A stretch of DNA of 64,000 nt from Bacteroidota bacterium (GCA_018267965.1 JAFDXK010000001.1:434001-498000), one strand, 5' to 3'; positions 1-9,595 are shown, numbered from the stretch's first letter. Notes: generated by a model from the sequence alone, not told the origin. Made by a program: numbers and translations.

Positions 1-3000
1 AGTACCGCTAACCCCATGTACTGGAAAAACCGTATTCCTGATGGTGCCTATTGGCAGCAGGATGTGAGTTATAAAATAGATGCCAAGATTGATGAAACCA
101 CCAATATTGTGGATGGCGCCGAAACGCTTGAGTATTGGAATAATTCTCCCGACACATTGCGATTTGTTTATTTCCATCTATGGCAAAACGCTTTTATAAA
201 AGGTTCGCATCTGCATTCGCTTGAAGAGGCCGAGAATCAAAAGGCTCGTATGGGTAAGTACGAAAAGCAGGGATTAGGTATTGTGTTGGAAGATGTAAAA
301 GCAGATAATGTTGCGGCAACGCTTGAACTTGATAATACTATTCTGAAAGTGAATTTACCTAAGCCGTTATACCCGGGTGCTAAGGTGACATTCAAAATGA
401 ATTTCAAAACCTACTACGATAATGGCAGCACACGCCGCCGTATGCAAATGTGGGATGCGTGGGGTTATAAGCATTACAATGGTGTGCAATGGTTTCCTAA
501 AATATGTGTGTACGACCGCAAGTTTGGCTGGGATACCCAACAACATTTGAATAAAGAATTTTATGGCGACTATGGTACTTATGATGTGAAGCTCGACTTC
601 GCATCTAACTATGTAGTAGAAGCAACAGGTGTGTTACTGAATCGTAAAGAAGCATTACCTGATGCACTGCGCGAGAAACTGGATGTGAAGAATTTCAAAG
701 ACAAAAAATGGGATGAAAAACCATCCGAAATAACTCCGTATAATAAAGACGAACGTAAGGTGTGGCATTATCGCGCTATCAATGTACATGATTTTGCTTT
801 TACTGCCGACCCGTCTTATCGTTTGTCAACTGCTTACTGGAATGGTATTGAATGTGTAGGTATTGTACAGGAGCCTCACGCAAGTGGTTGGCAAAACAGT
901 GGTGAGTTCGTTGCGAAAATCATCCAAACATTTTCTGAAGACATAGGTATGTATCAATATCCTAAGATGGTAGCCGCTGATGCCCGTGATGGTATGGAAT
1001 ACCCAATGCTAACATTGGACGGAGGTAAAGACCCTGGTTATCATGGTTTGCTGGTGCACGAGATAGGGCATAACTGGTTTTACGGACAGGTGGGTAATAA
1101 CGAAACATATCGTGCTGCATTGGATGAAGGCTTCACTCAATTCCTTACAGCCTGGGGCTTGCGCCGCTTAGATGGCGAAAACATACTTACCGAGCCTCAG
1201 AAGAATTGGTACAAGCGAATGTTTAGCAAAGAGCAAATGAAAGTGCTGGATCGTAGTGTGGAGAATGCTTATGTTTTCGATGCTCTTAATCAAGAAGAGT
1301 TGCCTATCAATACGCATTCAGATGATTTCCACAATGCACTGGGGCATGAAGGTGGTTACAGGCAGGTATATTATAAGACTGCAACCATGCTCTATAACCT
1401 GCAATACACACTGGGCGATTCACTCTTCCAGGCAGCATTGCAGCATTATTTTGCTCAATGGCGTTTTGCACATCCGTATTTCGAAGATTTCAGGAATTCG
1501 ATTATTCAATTCACGCACGTAGACCTCAACTGGTTTTTTGATGAGTGGATGGAAACAACCAAAGCAATTGATTATAGTATAGAACGCATTCATAAAATAA
1601 AAGGAGTTGACAGTTTTGCGGTAACCTTCCGCCGCAGGGGACAAATGCAAATGCCGATAACTTTTACCGTTACGGCAAAGAGCGGCAGCAAACATGATTT
1701 CTATATTCCTAACACATGGTTTGAAAAGCAGGCTGCAAATACCACCACCTTACCTAAATGGTATGGCTGGGGTAAACTGCATGATACCTACACTGCCAAT
1801 ATTCATGTGCCTAACGGCGTGAAAAATATACAGATAGATACATCATACCGATTGGCAGATGTGTATATGCTCGATAATTACAAATCACGTATGCTACCAT
1901 TCTCACCTAAGGCGTTGGTAGTAAAATTTGATGGAGGTTTGAACAACCCGTGGGATAGAAGGCATAATCGCGCGTATGTTCGTCCTGATGTGTGGTGGAA
2001 CCCTATAGATGGCGTAAAGCTTGGTGCACATATTGAGGGTGATTATCTCTTTACCATGCATAAAATCGATGCATCTATTTGGTGGAACTCTCACATACTA
2101 CAGGCCGATTCATTTGTCAGTTATAAAAGCCAGGGATGGTATGATAAATATGTATCGATAAACTATTCGGTAAACTATTCTTCACCTTTCACACGCTGGA
2201 CACCCAAATTGCAAAAGCAATTCACCAGCCGTTGGTTAGATGGTTTGTGGTATCATAAGGGCGGTTTGAGCTGGGCAGTAGATGGTGCAAATAACATTAC
2301 AGGCTATGCACAAACCATGTGGCGTCCATTGAGCTACGATAGAGATTATTTGATGTATCCGAAAGAGTGGAGCAGCGGTAGAGCATTACCTAACTCATCT
2401 ATCAATTTAGTATGGACACATAATTATAATTATCGCCGTGGTAATGGTACTTACAAAGTAAACCTTCGTGCACCATTCCTTACTGGCAATAGTGCCAATG
2501 CATTCAACTATAGCTATGCGCAGTTAGAAGCTGTTAATACTAATAAGATAGATAAACTGGAAATACGCACGCGTTTATTCGGTAGGTATGGTACAGGTAC
2601 TAACCTGCCATACGAGAGTTTGCTTTGGTTGTCTGGTGCTAACCCCGAAGAGTTGATGGAGAACAAATATACCCGTACCACAGGTTTTGTACCGAATGAA
2701 TGGAACGATATTACAGCTACACAAACCAATCATTTTCAGCAGGGTGGTGGTATGAACCTTCGCGGCTATGCAGGTTATTTTGTTGCAGACAATCGCGGTG
2801 GTGTAAATATGATTGCCTATAAAGGGCGTAGTGGTGCATCTGCTAATATCGAAGTTGAGTTTGATGATTATATCAAATTCCAACCTAAGCTTATTCGTCA
2901 CCTGTTCCATTTGGATGTCTACTTGTTTGCCGATGCTGGAGCGATTGAATTAAGCAATGCATCATTAGCTACTTACTGGAATATTGCACCTACACGTATG

Positions 3001-3186
3001 TGGAGCGATATCAGGATGGATGCAGGTTTAGGTTTTGCACTCACTATTAAGAACTGGGCATTCCCTGAAAAAGCAAAACCACTCACATTGCGTTTCGATA
3101 TGCCTTTGTGGCTAAACAGGCCACCTTATGCTAACCCTGAATACACGGCATTTAGGTATGTGGTTGGGGTGAATAAAGCTTTTTAG
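1..3186 (+). CDS. M1 family metallopeptidase with C-terminal outer-membrane barrel-like region (5' partial)
   Basis: This is a zinc aminopeptidase-like protein of the M1 (gluzincin) family. Counting from the ATG at 16, it has the exopeptidase-type motif GMEYP at about 326-330, the zinc motif HEIGHNW starting at H348, and the third ligand E371, which gives the exact HEXXH-X18-E spacing of M1. The frame stays open to base 1 and there is no signal peptide, so the true start lies outside the window. Residues from about 620 to 1056 are not M1-like. They are rich in alternating aromatic and polar strands and end in a terminal phenylalanine, which resembles an outer-membrane beta-barrel. I infer a surface or periplasmic peptidase anchored through this barrel. 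The small secreted-protein gene follows after one base, so the two may be co-transcribed. Confidence 0.85.
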   Translation, partial: STANPMYWKNRIPDGAYWQQDVSYKIDAKIDETTNIVDGAETLEYWNNSPDTLRFVYFHLWQNAFIKGSHLHSLEEAENQKARMGKYEKQGLGIVLEDVKADNVAATLELDNTILKVNLPKPLYPGAKVTFKMNFKTYYDNGSTRRRMQMWDAWGYKHYNGVQWFPKICVYDRKFGWDTQQHLNKEFYGDYGTYDVKLDFASNYVVEATGVLLNRKEALPDALREKLDVKNFKDKKWDEKPSEITPYNKDERKVWHYRAINVHDFAFTADPSYRLSTAYWNGIECVGIVQEPHASGWQNSGEFVAKIIQTFSEDIGMYQYPKMVAADARDGMEYPMLTLDGGKDPGYHGLLVHEIGHNWFYGQVGNNETYRAALDEGFTQFLTAWGLRRLDGENILTEPQKNWYKRMFSKEQMKVLDRSVENAYVFDALNQEELPINTHSDDFHNALGHEGGYRQVYYKTATMLYNLQYTLGDSLFQAALQHYFAQWRFAHPYFEDFRNSIIQFTHVDLNWFFDEWMETTKAIDYSIERIHKIKGVDSFAVTFRRRGQMQMPITFTVTAKSGSKHDFYIPNTWFEKQAANTTTLPKWYGWGKLHDTYTANIHVPNGVKNIQIDTSYRLADVYMLDNYKSRMLPFSPKALVVKFDGGLNNPWDRRHNRAYVRPDVWWNPIDGVKLGAHIEGDYLFTMHKIDASIWWNSHILQADSFVSYKSQGWYDKYVSINYSVNYSSPFTRWTPKLQKQFTSRWLDGLWYHKGGLSWAVDGANNITGYAQTMWRPLSYDRDYLMYPKEWSSGRALPNSSINLVWTHNYNYRRGNGTYKVNLRAPFLTGNSANAFNYSYAQLEAVNTNKIDKLEIRTRLFGRYGTGTNLPYESLLWLSGANPEELMENKYTRTTGFVPNEWNDITATQTNHFQQGGGMNLRGYAGYFVADNRGGVNMIAYKGRSGASANIEVEFDDYIKFQPKLIRHLFHLDVYLFADAGAIELSNASLATYWNIAPTRMWSDIRMDAGLGFALTIKNWAFPEKAKPLTLRFDMPLWLNRPPYANPEYTAFRYVVGVNKAF

Positions 3187-3187
3187 G

Positions 3188-3853
3188 ATGAAGGGGATGA
3201 AATGGATAATACTGACATTGTTGTTCTTGAGAGTGTCTTTTGTAGACGCACAATCTACTGACGCATTTAAGTTGTCTTTATCCATTGATACAGTTATTTC
3301 ATCTGAGAAGTTTGAATTTAGAAAATACATTAGTATCGAGATTCAGAATGGAAGCGAAAAGACCATCTTTGTCCCAGTAGATTCTTTTTTAAAAGAAGTT
3401 ATACTGGATATAAAATCAGATTCCGGCGTAAGCGGAAATTATGTCCTGGCATCTATTAAAGGCAAGAATCTGGTAGAAACTAATCATTCTCTTATGCCTT
3501 TTTTTGTATACCCTGAATATACAACTGAAATGAAAGAAAAAGTTACGCAGGAGGACAGCGTTTATTTTCACAAGAACCTGTTAGCAAAAAAAATAAGGCA
3601 AATAGGACCTGGTTATTATTACGAGATACCACATGGTAATAGCATACGTATTAATTTATGTGCCCTTTATTTGCCTGAGGGGTATTATATGCTAAGGAGT
3701 GGTATTGATGAAAAACGATTTGATTTTAATGCCAGGTTGAATCTTAATATGAATGTTCTTTCTACTCATTCAAGTAGGAAGTGGAACATAAATGTATTGT
3801 CAACTTATTCTGAAATATTAAAGAAGTCTATTTTAGAAAATATATCTAAATAA
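3188..3853 (+). CDS. Secreted hypothetical protein
   Basis: This 221-residue protein is of unknown family. It starts with a Sec signal peptide (hydrophobic core at about 6-17, probable cleavage after DAQ near residue 22); a second ATG at 3200 would give an equally good signal peptide. The mature part is mostly beta-type sequence with no cysteine cluster or catalytic motif that I recognise, and no C-terminal sorting domain. It begins one base after the stop of the M1 peptidase gene, so it is probably translated from the same transcript. A strong terminator follows immediately. A periplasmic location is inferred from the signal peptide only. Confidence 0.75.
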   Translation: MKGMKWIILTLLFLRVSFVDAQSTDAFKLSLSIDTVISSEKFEFRKYISIEIQNGSEKTIFVPVDSFLKEVILDIKSDSGVSGNYVLASIKGKNLVETNHSLMPFFVYPEYTTEMKEKVTQEDSVYFHKNLLAKKIRQIGPGYYYEIPHGNSIRINLCALYLPEGYYMLRSGIDEKRFDFNARLNLNMNVLSTHSSRKWNINVLSTYSEILKKSILENISK

Positions 3854-3855
3854 CA

Positions 3856-3890
3856 AAACGCCACCCCTTCAGGTGGCGTTTCAATTTTTT
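3856..3890 (+). terminator. Intrinsic terminator after the M1 peptidase/secreted protein pair
   Basis: A 10-bp perfect stem (3856-3865 with 3872-3881, core CGCCACC/GGTGGCG) with a 6-base loop is followed by CAATTTTTT. It lies 3 bases after the stop codon of the upstream gene. Confidence 0.9.
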
Positions 3891-3901
3891 CTATCAGTCG
3901 T

Positions 3902-4138
3902 TTAGTACTTTACTATTTGTTGTGTAAAGCTGGTACTCGTGGTTTTAAATATCAGTGTGTATATACCTGTAAACAATGAACGGATATCCAGCGTCAGATT
4001 ATCCTGTGGTTCCAGATGGGCTTCATAACATACTTTACCATTCATGTCTACTAATACCAGGCTGCATACTTCTGCTTCTTTATTCTTGATGTTGATCATT
4101 TCTTTGTTGTCAGTTTTTAGCGTTACGTTTGTTCTTAA
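3902..4138 (-). pseudogene. Orphan T9SS type A sorting domain remnant
   Basis: The minus-strand frame encodes about 79 residues from just after a TGA at 4139-4141, with the first ATG at 4099 (65 residues). The sequence matches the pattern of a Por secretion C-terminal sorting domain: a beta-rich stretch with LVDMNGKVCYE, then GIYTLIFKT, then a final QQIVKY. No signal peptide or cargo domain precedes it, and the upstream 220 bases are AT-rich non-coding sequence. A sorting domain has no known role without its cargo, so I read this as the 3' end of a deleted secreted-protein gene. A functional tiny protein is less likely. Confidence 0.6.
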
Positions 4139-4245
4139 TCAAAAAAATTTCGCACACAACCCTGCATAAGTTGTTGCATTGTATTTTTCGTAAAAGGACA
4201 TTTTAAAAAGCTGTAGCACGGTTTCATTTTCACACAAAAAAATAA

Positions 4246-4269
4246 CGGCGCTTATTTTTCAAAGCGCCG
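4246..4269 (-). terminator. Terminator downstream of purF
   Basis: An 8-bp stem CGGCGCTT/AAGCGCCG (4246-4253 with 4262-4269) is followed on the minus strand by TTATTTTTTT. It is about 90 bases beyond the purF stop codon. The rest of 4139-4359 is AT-rich and shows nothing else I can name. Confidence 0.75.
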
Positions 4270-4359
4270 AAAATAGGTATTAATTTAATTGTAGAAAAAA
4301 ATAATTACAGCTCTAATATTAATTCATTGTCAACCAATCAATTAATGTTTAAGTGGCGG

Positions 4360-6201
4360 TTAATAACCTCTGCCTTCCTTGCGTTCCATGTAATTCATGA
4401 AAGCTTTGTTGGCTACACGGTTGCCGCCCGGAGTAGGGTAGTTGCCTGTAAAATACCAGTCGCCATGATTCTTAGGACAAGCATCGTACAAACCTTCTAT
4501 CGATTGATATATCACATCTACTTCTGCAGTCACATCATCAGGGCGTAGCATGGTTGCAATCTTGGCACTGATTTCCTGTGGTGTAAAATCGTGGTAAATA
4601 GCTTTTACAAAATTGGTAGTCGTAAGAGTACCGTTTGCCTCAGCTGCTTTACATAGTTCATATACTTTGTTCAGCACATCCTCTTTCCCGTTTTCTTTCA
4701 GTAATGCAACGGCGGCTTGGAAAGCGATGAAATCGCCCATGCGGCTCATATCTATACCGTAACAATCCGGGTAGCGTATTTGCGGAGCAGAAGATACAAT
4801 GATGATGCGCTTTGGCCCCAACCTGTCCAGCATTTTGATAATGCTCTCGCGCAGGGTTGTACCACGCACTATAGAATCATCTATTACCACAATCGTATCA
4901 ACACCGCGCTCTACCGTACCGTAAGTAATGTCATATACGTGTTGCACCATTTCATTGCGCGATGCGTCTTCGGTAATGAACGTACGCATCTTCACGTCTT
5001 TAATGGCTATCTTCTCAATGCGTACACGGCGGCTTATCATTTCGGCTATCTCTTCGTTATTCAATTTGCCCGATGTGATACGCTCTATTTTTATTTTATT
5101 CAGGAACTGCTCTAATCCTTTTATCAGGCCATAGAAAGCAGTTTCCGCAGTATTAGGTATAAAAGAAACAATTGTGTTTTTCAGCTTATGATCTACGGCG
5201 TTCAATACTGTTTCAGCAAGATTGCGCCCTAATTGTTTACGCTCTTTATAAATTTCTGTATCGCTACCACGGCTGAAATAAATACGTTCAAAGCTACAAG
5301 CCTTCAATTCTTTTTCAGGCAGTATGCGGGGGTTGCTGAACTCACCTTCTTTCGATACGATGATAGCGTGTCCCGGTTGCAATTCCTGTACTTCTTCCAA
5401 TGGTACATGGAAGGCAGTCATAATAGCAGGCCTTTCACTGGCAGCTACTACTATCTCGTCATCTTTATAAAAATAAGCAGGGCGTATACCGTGCGCATCA
5501 CGCATCACAAAGCTATCGCCATTGCCTACAAGGCCACTGAATACAAAGCCGCCATCAAAATGAGTAGTTGCCTGTTTCAATACACCTTCAAGGTTTAGTT
5601 TTTGAGGGTTAGTTTCATCAGCCATACACAGGTAATAATGTATGGTTTCTATCATAGCACCTAAGTCACTCTCGCGTATGGTAGTAGTAGGATGTGCATC
5701 CAACAGCTTGAACAATTCGTCCGTATTCACCAGGTTGAAATTGCCCGCCATCGTCAGGTTACGTGCAGGGTTGATATTTGGTTTTATGAACGGGTGGCAG
5801 AACTCAACATTGTTTTTGCCTTGAGTACCGTATCGCAGATGTCCCAGCAATACCTCGCCCATAAATTTCAGGTAGCCTTTCATCAGGCCCGGATGCTGGC
5901 GCATGTCCGGGTACATCTTTTCCATTTCGGCCACTTCCTGCTGCACATTCTGAAATATCTGTCCGATGGCATTGGAACCACTGATGCGCAAACGGTGCAT
6001 GAACTGGTGCCCCGGTTCTACGTTCAGCTTAACAGTAGCTATACCGGCACCGTCTTGTCCACGGTTGTGCTGCTTTTCCATCAGCAGGTATAGTTTGTTG
6101 AGGCCGTAAAATGTTGTACCGTATTTGCGGTGGTAATATGCCAGTGGTTTCAGCAGGCGGATGTAAGCCAAACCACACTCGTGGCGAATCGCGTCAGACA
6201 T
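4360..6201 (-). CDS. purF: Amidophosphoribosyltransferase, long Bacteroidota form
   Basis: The enzyme transfers ammonia from glutamine to PRPP, the first committed step of purine synthesis, in the cytoplasm. The N-terminal half is a class II (Ntn) glutaminase: the likely nucleophile is C9 in RHECGLA, followed by EKQHNRGQDGAG near residues 42-53. The C-terminal half is a phosphoribosyltransferase with the PRPP loop VVIDDSIVRGTTL at about 436-448. C9 would become N-terminal only after removal of an eight-residue propeptide, as in other processed PurF proteins. At 613 residues it is over 100 longer than the usual 470-510, with extra sequence in the glutaminase half and at the C-terminus. The family call is secure. 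Whether this is the sole PurF of the cell cannot be told from this window. Confidence 0.85.
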   Translation of the reverse strand: MSDAIRHECGLAYIRLLKPLAYYHRKYGTTFYGLNKLYLLMEKQHNRGQDGAGIATVKLNVEPGHQFMHRLRISGSNAIGQIFQNVQQEVAEMEKMYPDMRQHPGLMKGYLKFMGEVLLGHLRYGTQGKNNVEFCHPFIKPNINPARNLTMAGNFNLVNTDELFKLLDAHPTTTIRESDLGAMIETIHYYLCMADETNPQKLNLEGVLKQATTHFDGGFVFSGLVGNGDSFVMRDAHGIRPAYFYKDDEIVVAASERPAIMTAFHVPLEEVQELQPGHAIIVSKEGEFSNPRILPEKELKACSFERIYFSRGSDTEIYKERKQLGRNLAETVLNAVDHKLKNTIVSFIPNTAETAFYGLIKGLEQFLNKIKIERITSGKLNNEEIAEMISRRVRIEKIAIKDVKMRTFITEDASRNEMVQHVYDITYGTVERGVDTIVVIDDSIVRGTTLRESIIKMLDRLGPKRIIIVSSAPQIRYPDCYGIDMSRMGDFIAFQAAVALLKENGKEDVLNKVYELCKAAEANGTLTTTNFVKAIYHDFTPQEISAKIATMLRPDDVTAEVDVIYQSIEGLYDACPKNHGDWYFTGNYPTPGGNRVANKAFMNYMERKEGRGY

Positions 6202-6216
6202 GAGGCCGCAAAGATA

Positions 6217-6921
6217 CTAAGCTTTCCTGAAGAATTGCGTATTTGATGATTGAAATTGCTGATATGTGGATTGAGCCTCGCTGCGCTTCTTGAACTGTAT
6301 GTGAAAAGCGGTGCTGATTAACAAGGCAATACCTATAGCAAAAATGCACCCTGCAGATATACGGTGCAGGTATAATATGCGACGAAGGGTAAGCTTGCGG
6401 CGTATGGCATCAGCAAGGAAGACCTTGCAAATATCCACACTTAGTATCAATCCCAAACAGCAGGCAAACAATACAAAACGATACCAGTTAGATGTGCCCG
6501 TTGTAGCAGTAACGGCAGCCAGCCAGGTAATCACTACTCCCGGGTTGATAGTGTTAATAAGAAAACCGCTCAACCAAATTTTAACATAATGTCCGCCGGA
6601 TATGGTCATAGGAGTAGATGACGGGCGTTTAGGTTTGTATTTGTCGAACAATCCATAAGCACCCATGCCTATCAAAAGGGCTGCACCTGCATAGGCTACA
6701 GTGGTTTTGTGCTCATTCATCACTTCCAGCCATTGTGCAGCAACATTGGCAATGGTCACATACATAATATCGCTGAGCGAAACCCCCAGTATAAACGCAA
6801 TGCCTGCCTTATAGCTGTGGTTCATACTATACCTGATAACGGCAAAAAGCGTAGGCCCCACCGATATAGCCATGAACAAGCCTAACAATAATCCTTTGAC
6901 TATAGCATCAATCAAATGCAT
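6217..6921 (-). CDS. LysE/RhtB family exporter
   Basis: This is an inner-membrane exporter of the LysE superfamily, which typically expels amino acids or their analogues. The 234-residue protein has about six hydrophobic segments. It also has the family's N-terminal signature, a first helix containing SVGPTLFAVIRYS followed by a second helix of the GIAFILGVSLSD type. The substrate cannot be read from the sequence. I chose the ATG at 6921 because its next residues (HLIDAIVKG) begin the family alignment. A TTG five codons upstream is possible. It lies 15 bases upstream of purF on the same strand, so the two may be co-transcribed. Confidence 0.8.
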   Translation of the reverse strand: MHLIDAIVKGLLLGLFMAISVGPTLFAVIRYSMNHSYKAGIAFILGVSLSDIMYVTIANVAAQWLEVMNEHKTTVAYAGAALLIGMGAYGLFDKYKPKRPSSTPMTISGGHYVKIWLSGFLINTINPGVVITWLAAVTATTGTSNWYRFVLFACCLGLILSVDICKVFLADAIRRKLTLRRILYLHRISAGCIFAIGIALLISTAFHIQFKKRSEAQSTYQQFQSSNTQFFRKA

Positions 6922-6984
6922 GATACAATATAGCAACTTTAAGCGTAACGAAAAATGATATGCAATGTTATGTGATGTGTGTGC

Positions 6985-7428
6985 TTATTTCACCCACACT
7001 TCCATCATGCGTTCATCAGGACCTATAGTTTTAATATCAATCCATAAATATGGAGAGCGCAACAAGTCTGATGCCTTCTCTGGCCATTCTATAAAAGAGT
7101 ATTTGTCTTTTTGCATGATGCAATCTTCCATCCCTGCTTGTATGGCTTCTTCGGTATCCCTCAGTCGGTACCAGTCCATGTGATAAATTATATTCTCATT
7201 ACCATTTTGTTTAAAATGATATTCGTTGATGAGTGCAAAAGTAGGGCTGCTTACTGCATCTTCCACACCTAAATAATCGCACAAGGCATGAATAAAAGTA
7301 GTTTTGCCTGCACCCAATTCTCCGCTAAAGGCCAATACGTTGTACTGATGTGCACATTCCCAAAAATGATGAACAGCACTTTCAATTGTGCTCAAAGAAT
7401 AGGAAATTTGCAGTAATGGAGCCGGCAT
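6985..7428 (-). CDS. tsaE: tRNA threonylcarbamoyladenosine biosynthesis ATPase TsaE
   Basis: TsaE is the ATPase that works with TsaB and TsaD to make the t6A modification at position 37 of ANN-decoding tRNAs. The 147-residue product has the Walker A motif GELGAGKT at 36-43, then the conserved VSSPTFALINEY stretch, and a later MDWYRL motif typical of the family. Length fits TsaE (about 140-160). The ATG at 7428 is preferred; longer frames upstream would run across the divergent copA start. It precedes the LysE exporter on the same strand. Confidence 0.9.
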   Translation of the reverse strand: MPAPLLQISYSLSTIESAVHHFWECAHQYNVLAFSGELGAGKTTFIHALCDYLGVEDAVSSPTFALINEYHFKQNGNENIIYHMDWYRLRDTEEAIQAGMEDCIMQKDKYSFIEWPEKASDLLRSPYLWIDIKTIGPDERMMEVWVK

Positions 7429-7462
7429 ATCGTGCGAAGATACAAGCAAGCCGGTAAATGAA

Positions 7463-9595
7463 ATGCAAAAAACGTATTCGACTGTTGTAGAAGGAATGAC
7501 CTGTGGCAATTGTGCGCTCACTATTTCAAAACTATTAGAGAAAAAGGGCGCTCAGAATATCGCAGCAAATGCAGCATCGGGAGAAGTGAGTTTTACCACA
7601 ATCGATGATACAGACGTAAATACTTTATATGATGCTATTGACGGTTTGGGATATAAGGTGGTTAGAGATGATGCAGATACCGATACCAAAGCACCCCGTA
7701 ATCAGGATTATACAACAGTATATTTAATTATCTGTGCCGTACTTACAGTGCCATTATTACTGCACATGTTTATCAACTGGCATGTGTTACATCATCCCTG
7801 GGTACAGTTAGTTTTATCTACACCTGTATTCGGTATTGGTATTTGGGTGTTTGGCAGGAGTGCAGTGCGTTCATTAAAACATGGACTGCCTAATATGGAT
7901 GTGCTGATCATCCTCGGTGCATCGGCAGCATATATTTATTCGCTCATAGGCTTGTTGTTTTATACAGAGCAGGCAATGGACTACTTGTTTTTCGAAACAA
8001 CTGCATCCATCATCACGCTGGTGATGTTTGGTAACTGGCTGGAACACCAGACAGTAAAATCTACCACTGTTGCTATTGACGCATTAGTAAAGCTACAACC
8101 ACAAAAAGCCCGTATCGTTATGGCCGATAGTATGGGCAAAGAGTCGGTGATGGAAGTGGATAGTAAGTATGTAAGAGCAGGTGATGTGGTGTTGGTAGGA
8201 AATGGTGATAGCATTCCTGTTGACGGCGAAATTATTTTTGGCGAGGGGCAGGTAGATGAACACATGATCACAGGCGAGAGCTTACCGGTACATAAATTGG
8301 TGGGTGATGAAGTAGTGGGTGGTACATTATTGATTGACGGCACGCTGAAACTCAAGGCTACCAATGTGGGCAGTACTTCTGTGCTGTCTAATATCATTCG
8401 CATGGTGCGCGAGGCACAGAGTCATAAACCTCAGTTGCAAAAGCTGGCAGATAAGATCAGCGCCATATTCGTGCCGGCTGTATTAAGCATCGCCATAATT
8501 ACGTTGCTGATTAACTTATTCTTGTTGCATCACACTTTTGCAGAGGCTATGATGCGTGCTATAGCAGTAATGGTTATCTCTTGTCCTTGCGCCATGGGGT
8601 TGGCTACGCCTGCAGCTGTAGCAGTAGGCCTGGGGCGAGCCGCGCGCAATGGTATCTTGGTAAAGGGTGGCGATACACTTGAGCAAATGAAGCGTATCAA
8701 ACAAATTGTTTTTGATAAAACAGGTACGCTCACGACAGGCAAGTTGCAAATCAACTCTTTTACCATTGCCGATACTTCTATTGATGAAACTACTTTCAAA
8801 TCGGTTGTTGCATCAATGGAAAGCCATTCATCTCATCCTATTGCGAAATCTGTAGTGTCACAATGGAAAGGCGCTAATCTGGGCTTTGAAAGTATCAGTG
8901 AGGTAAAAGGTAAGGGTATTGAAGCAACTGATAGCAATGGTATAAAATGGCAATTGGGCTCAGAAAAATGGCTGCACGAAAATGGTAGGTCGGATAAAGG
9001 TTTTGATTTGTACTTGTACAGAAATGGTCAATATGCGGGTGCTATTAAAATTGCTGATGCCTTGCGTAGTGATGCTAAAGAAACCATTGCAGAGCTAAAG
9101 GCCATGGGTTATAAAACCATCCTACTGAGCGGCGACAAGGAATCAAAATGTAACCTTGTTGCGGGTGAGTTGGGGATTGATGAAGTATATGCAGGCTATA
9201 GCCCCGAAATGAAAAATAAAAAACTGGACGAGTTGCTGGCCGCTGCACCGACTGCTATGGTAGGCGATGGTATCAATGACGCTCCTGCACTGGCAAAGGC
9301 AACAGTTGGTATCTCATTGAGTGAATCAACTCAGATAGCTATTCAGTCAGCCAATGTTATCCTGTCAGGTAATAATTTGTCTACTTTGCCCAAAGCCATC
9401 AGGCTGGGTATTTATACCGACCAGACAATTAAAACCAACCTGTTTTGGGCATTTATATATAATATAGTTGCGATACCCGTAGCAGCAGCCGGATATTTGA
9501 AACCCACATTTGGCGCGGGTGTCATGGCGCTGAGTGATGTGGTGCTGATACTTAATTCGCTTACGTTGGGTATCCGCAGACTAACGCGTCGTTAA
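7463..9595 (+). CDS. copA: Copper-type heavy metal translocating P-type ATPase
   Basis: This P1B ATPase exports Cu(I) or a related soft metal across the inner membrane. One N-terminal HMA domain carries the metal site GMTCGNC (C14, C17). Eight predicted membrane helices surround the actuator motif TGES near 270, the transport motif CPC (C374, C376), the phosphorylated aspartate in DKTGTLT (D418), an SHP motif near 456 and the hinge GDGIND at 601-606. Helix 7 has the copper-type pattern with N659, Y666 and N667. In helix 8 the usual MxxSS reads MALSD, so an aspartate (D692) replaces the second serine. Copper is therefore likely but not certain. It diverges from tsaE with a 34-base gap. No copper regulator or chaperone gene is adjacent. 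Confidence 0.85.
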   Translation: MQKTYSTVVEGMTCGNCALTISKLLEKKGAQNIAANAASGEVSFTTIDDTDVNTLYDAIDGLGYKVVRDDADTDTKAPRNQDYTTVYLIICAVLTVPLLLHMFINWHVLHHPWVQLVLSTPVFGIGIWVFGRSAVRSLKHGLPNMDVLIILGASAAYIYSLIGLLFYTEQAMDYLFFETTASIITLVMFGNWLEHQTVKSTTVAIDALVKLQPQKARIVMADSMGKESVMEVDSKYVRAGDVVLVGNGDSIPVDGEIIFGEGQVDEHMITGESLPVHKLVGDEVVGGTLLIDGTLKLKATNVGSTSVLSNIIRMVREAQSHKPQLQKLADKISAIFVPAVLSIAIITLLINLFLLHHTFAEAMMRAIAVMVISCPCAMGLATPAAVAVGLGRAARNGILVKGGDTLEQMKRIKQIVFDKTGTLTTGKLQINSFTIADTSIDETTFKSVVASMESHSSHPIAKSVVSQWKGANLGFESISEVKGKGIEATDSNGIKWQLGSEKWLHENGRSDKGFDLYLYRNGQYAGAIKIADALRSDAKETIAELKAMGYKTILLSGDKESKCNLVAGELGIDEVYAGYSPEMKNKKLDELLAAAPTAMVGDGINDAPALAKATVGISLSESTQIAIQSANVILSGNNLSTLPKAIRLGIYTDQTIKTNLFWAFIYNIVAIPVAAAGYLKPTFGAGVMALSDVVLILNSLTLGIRRLTRR

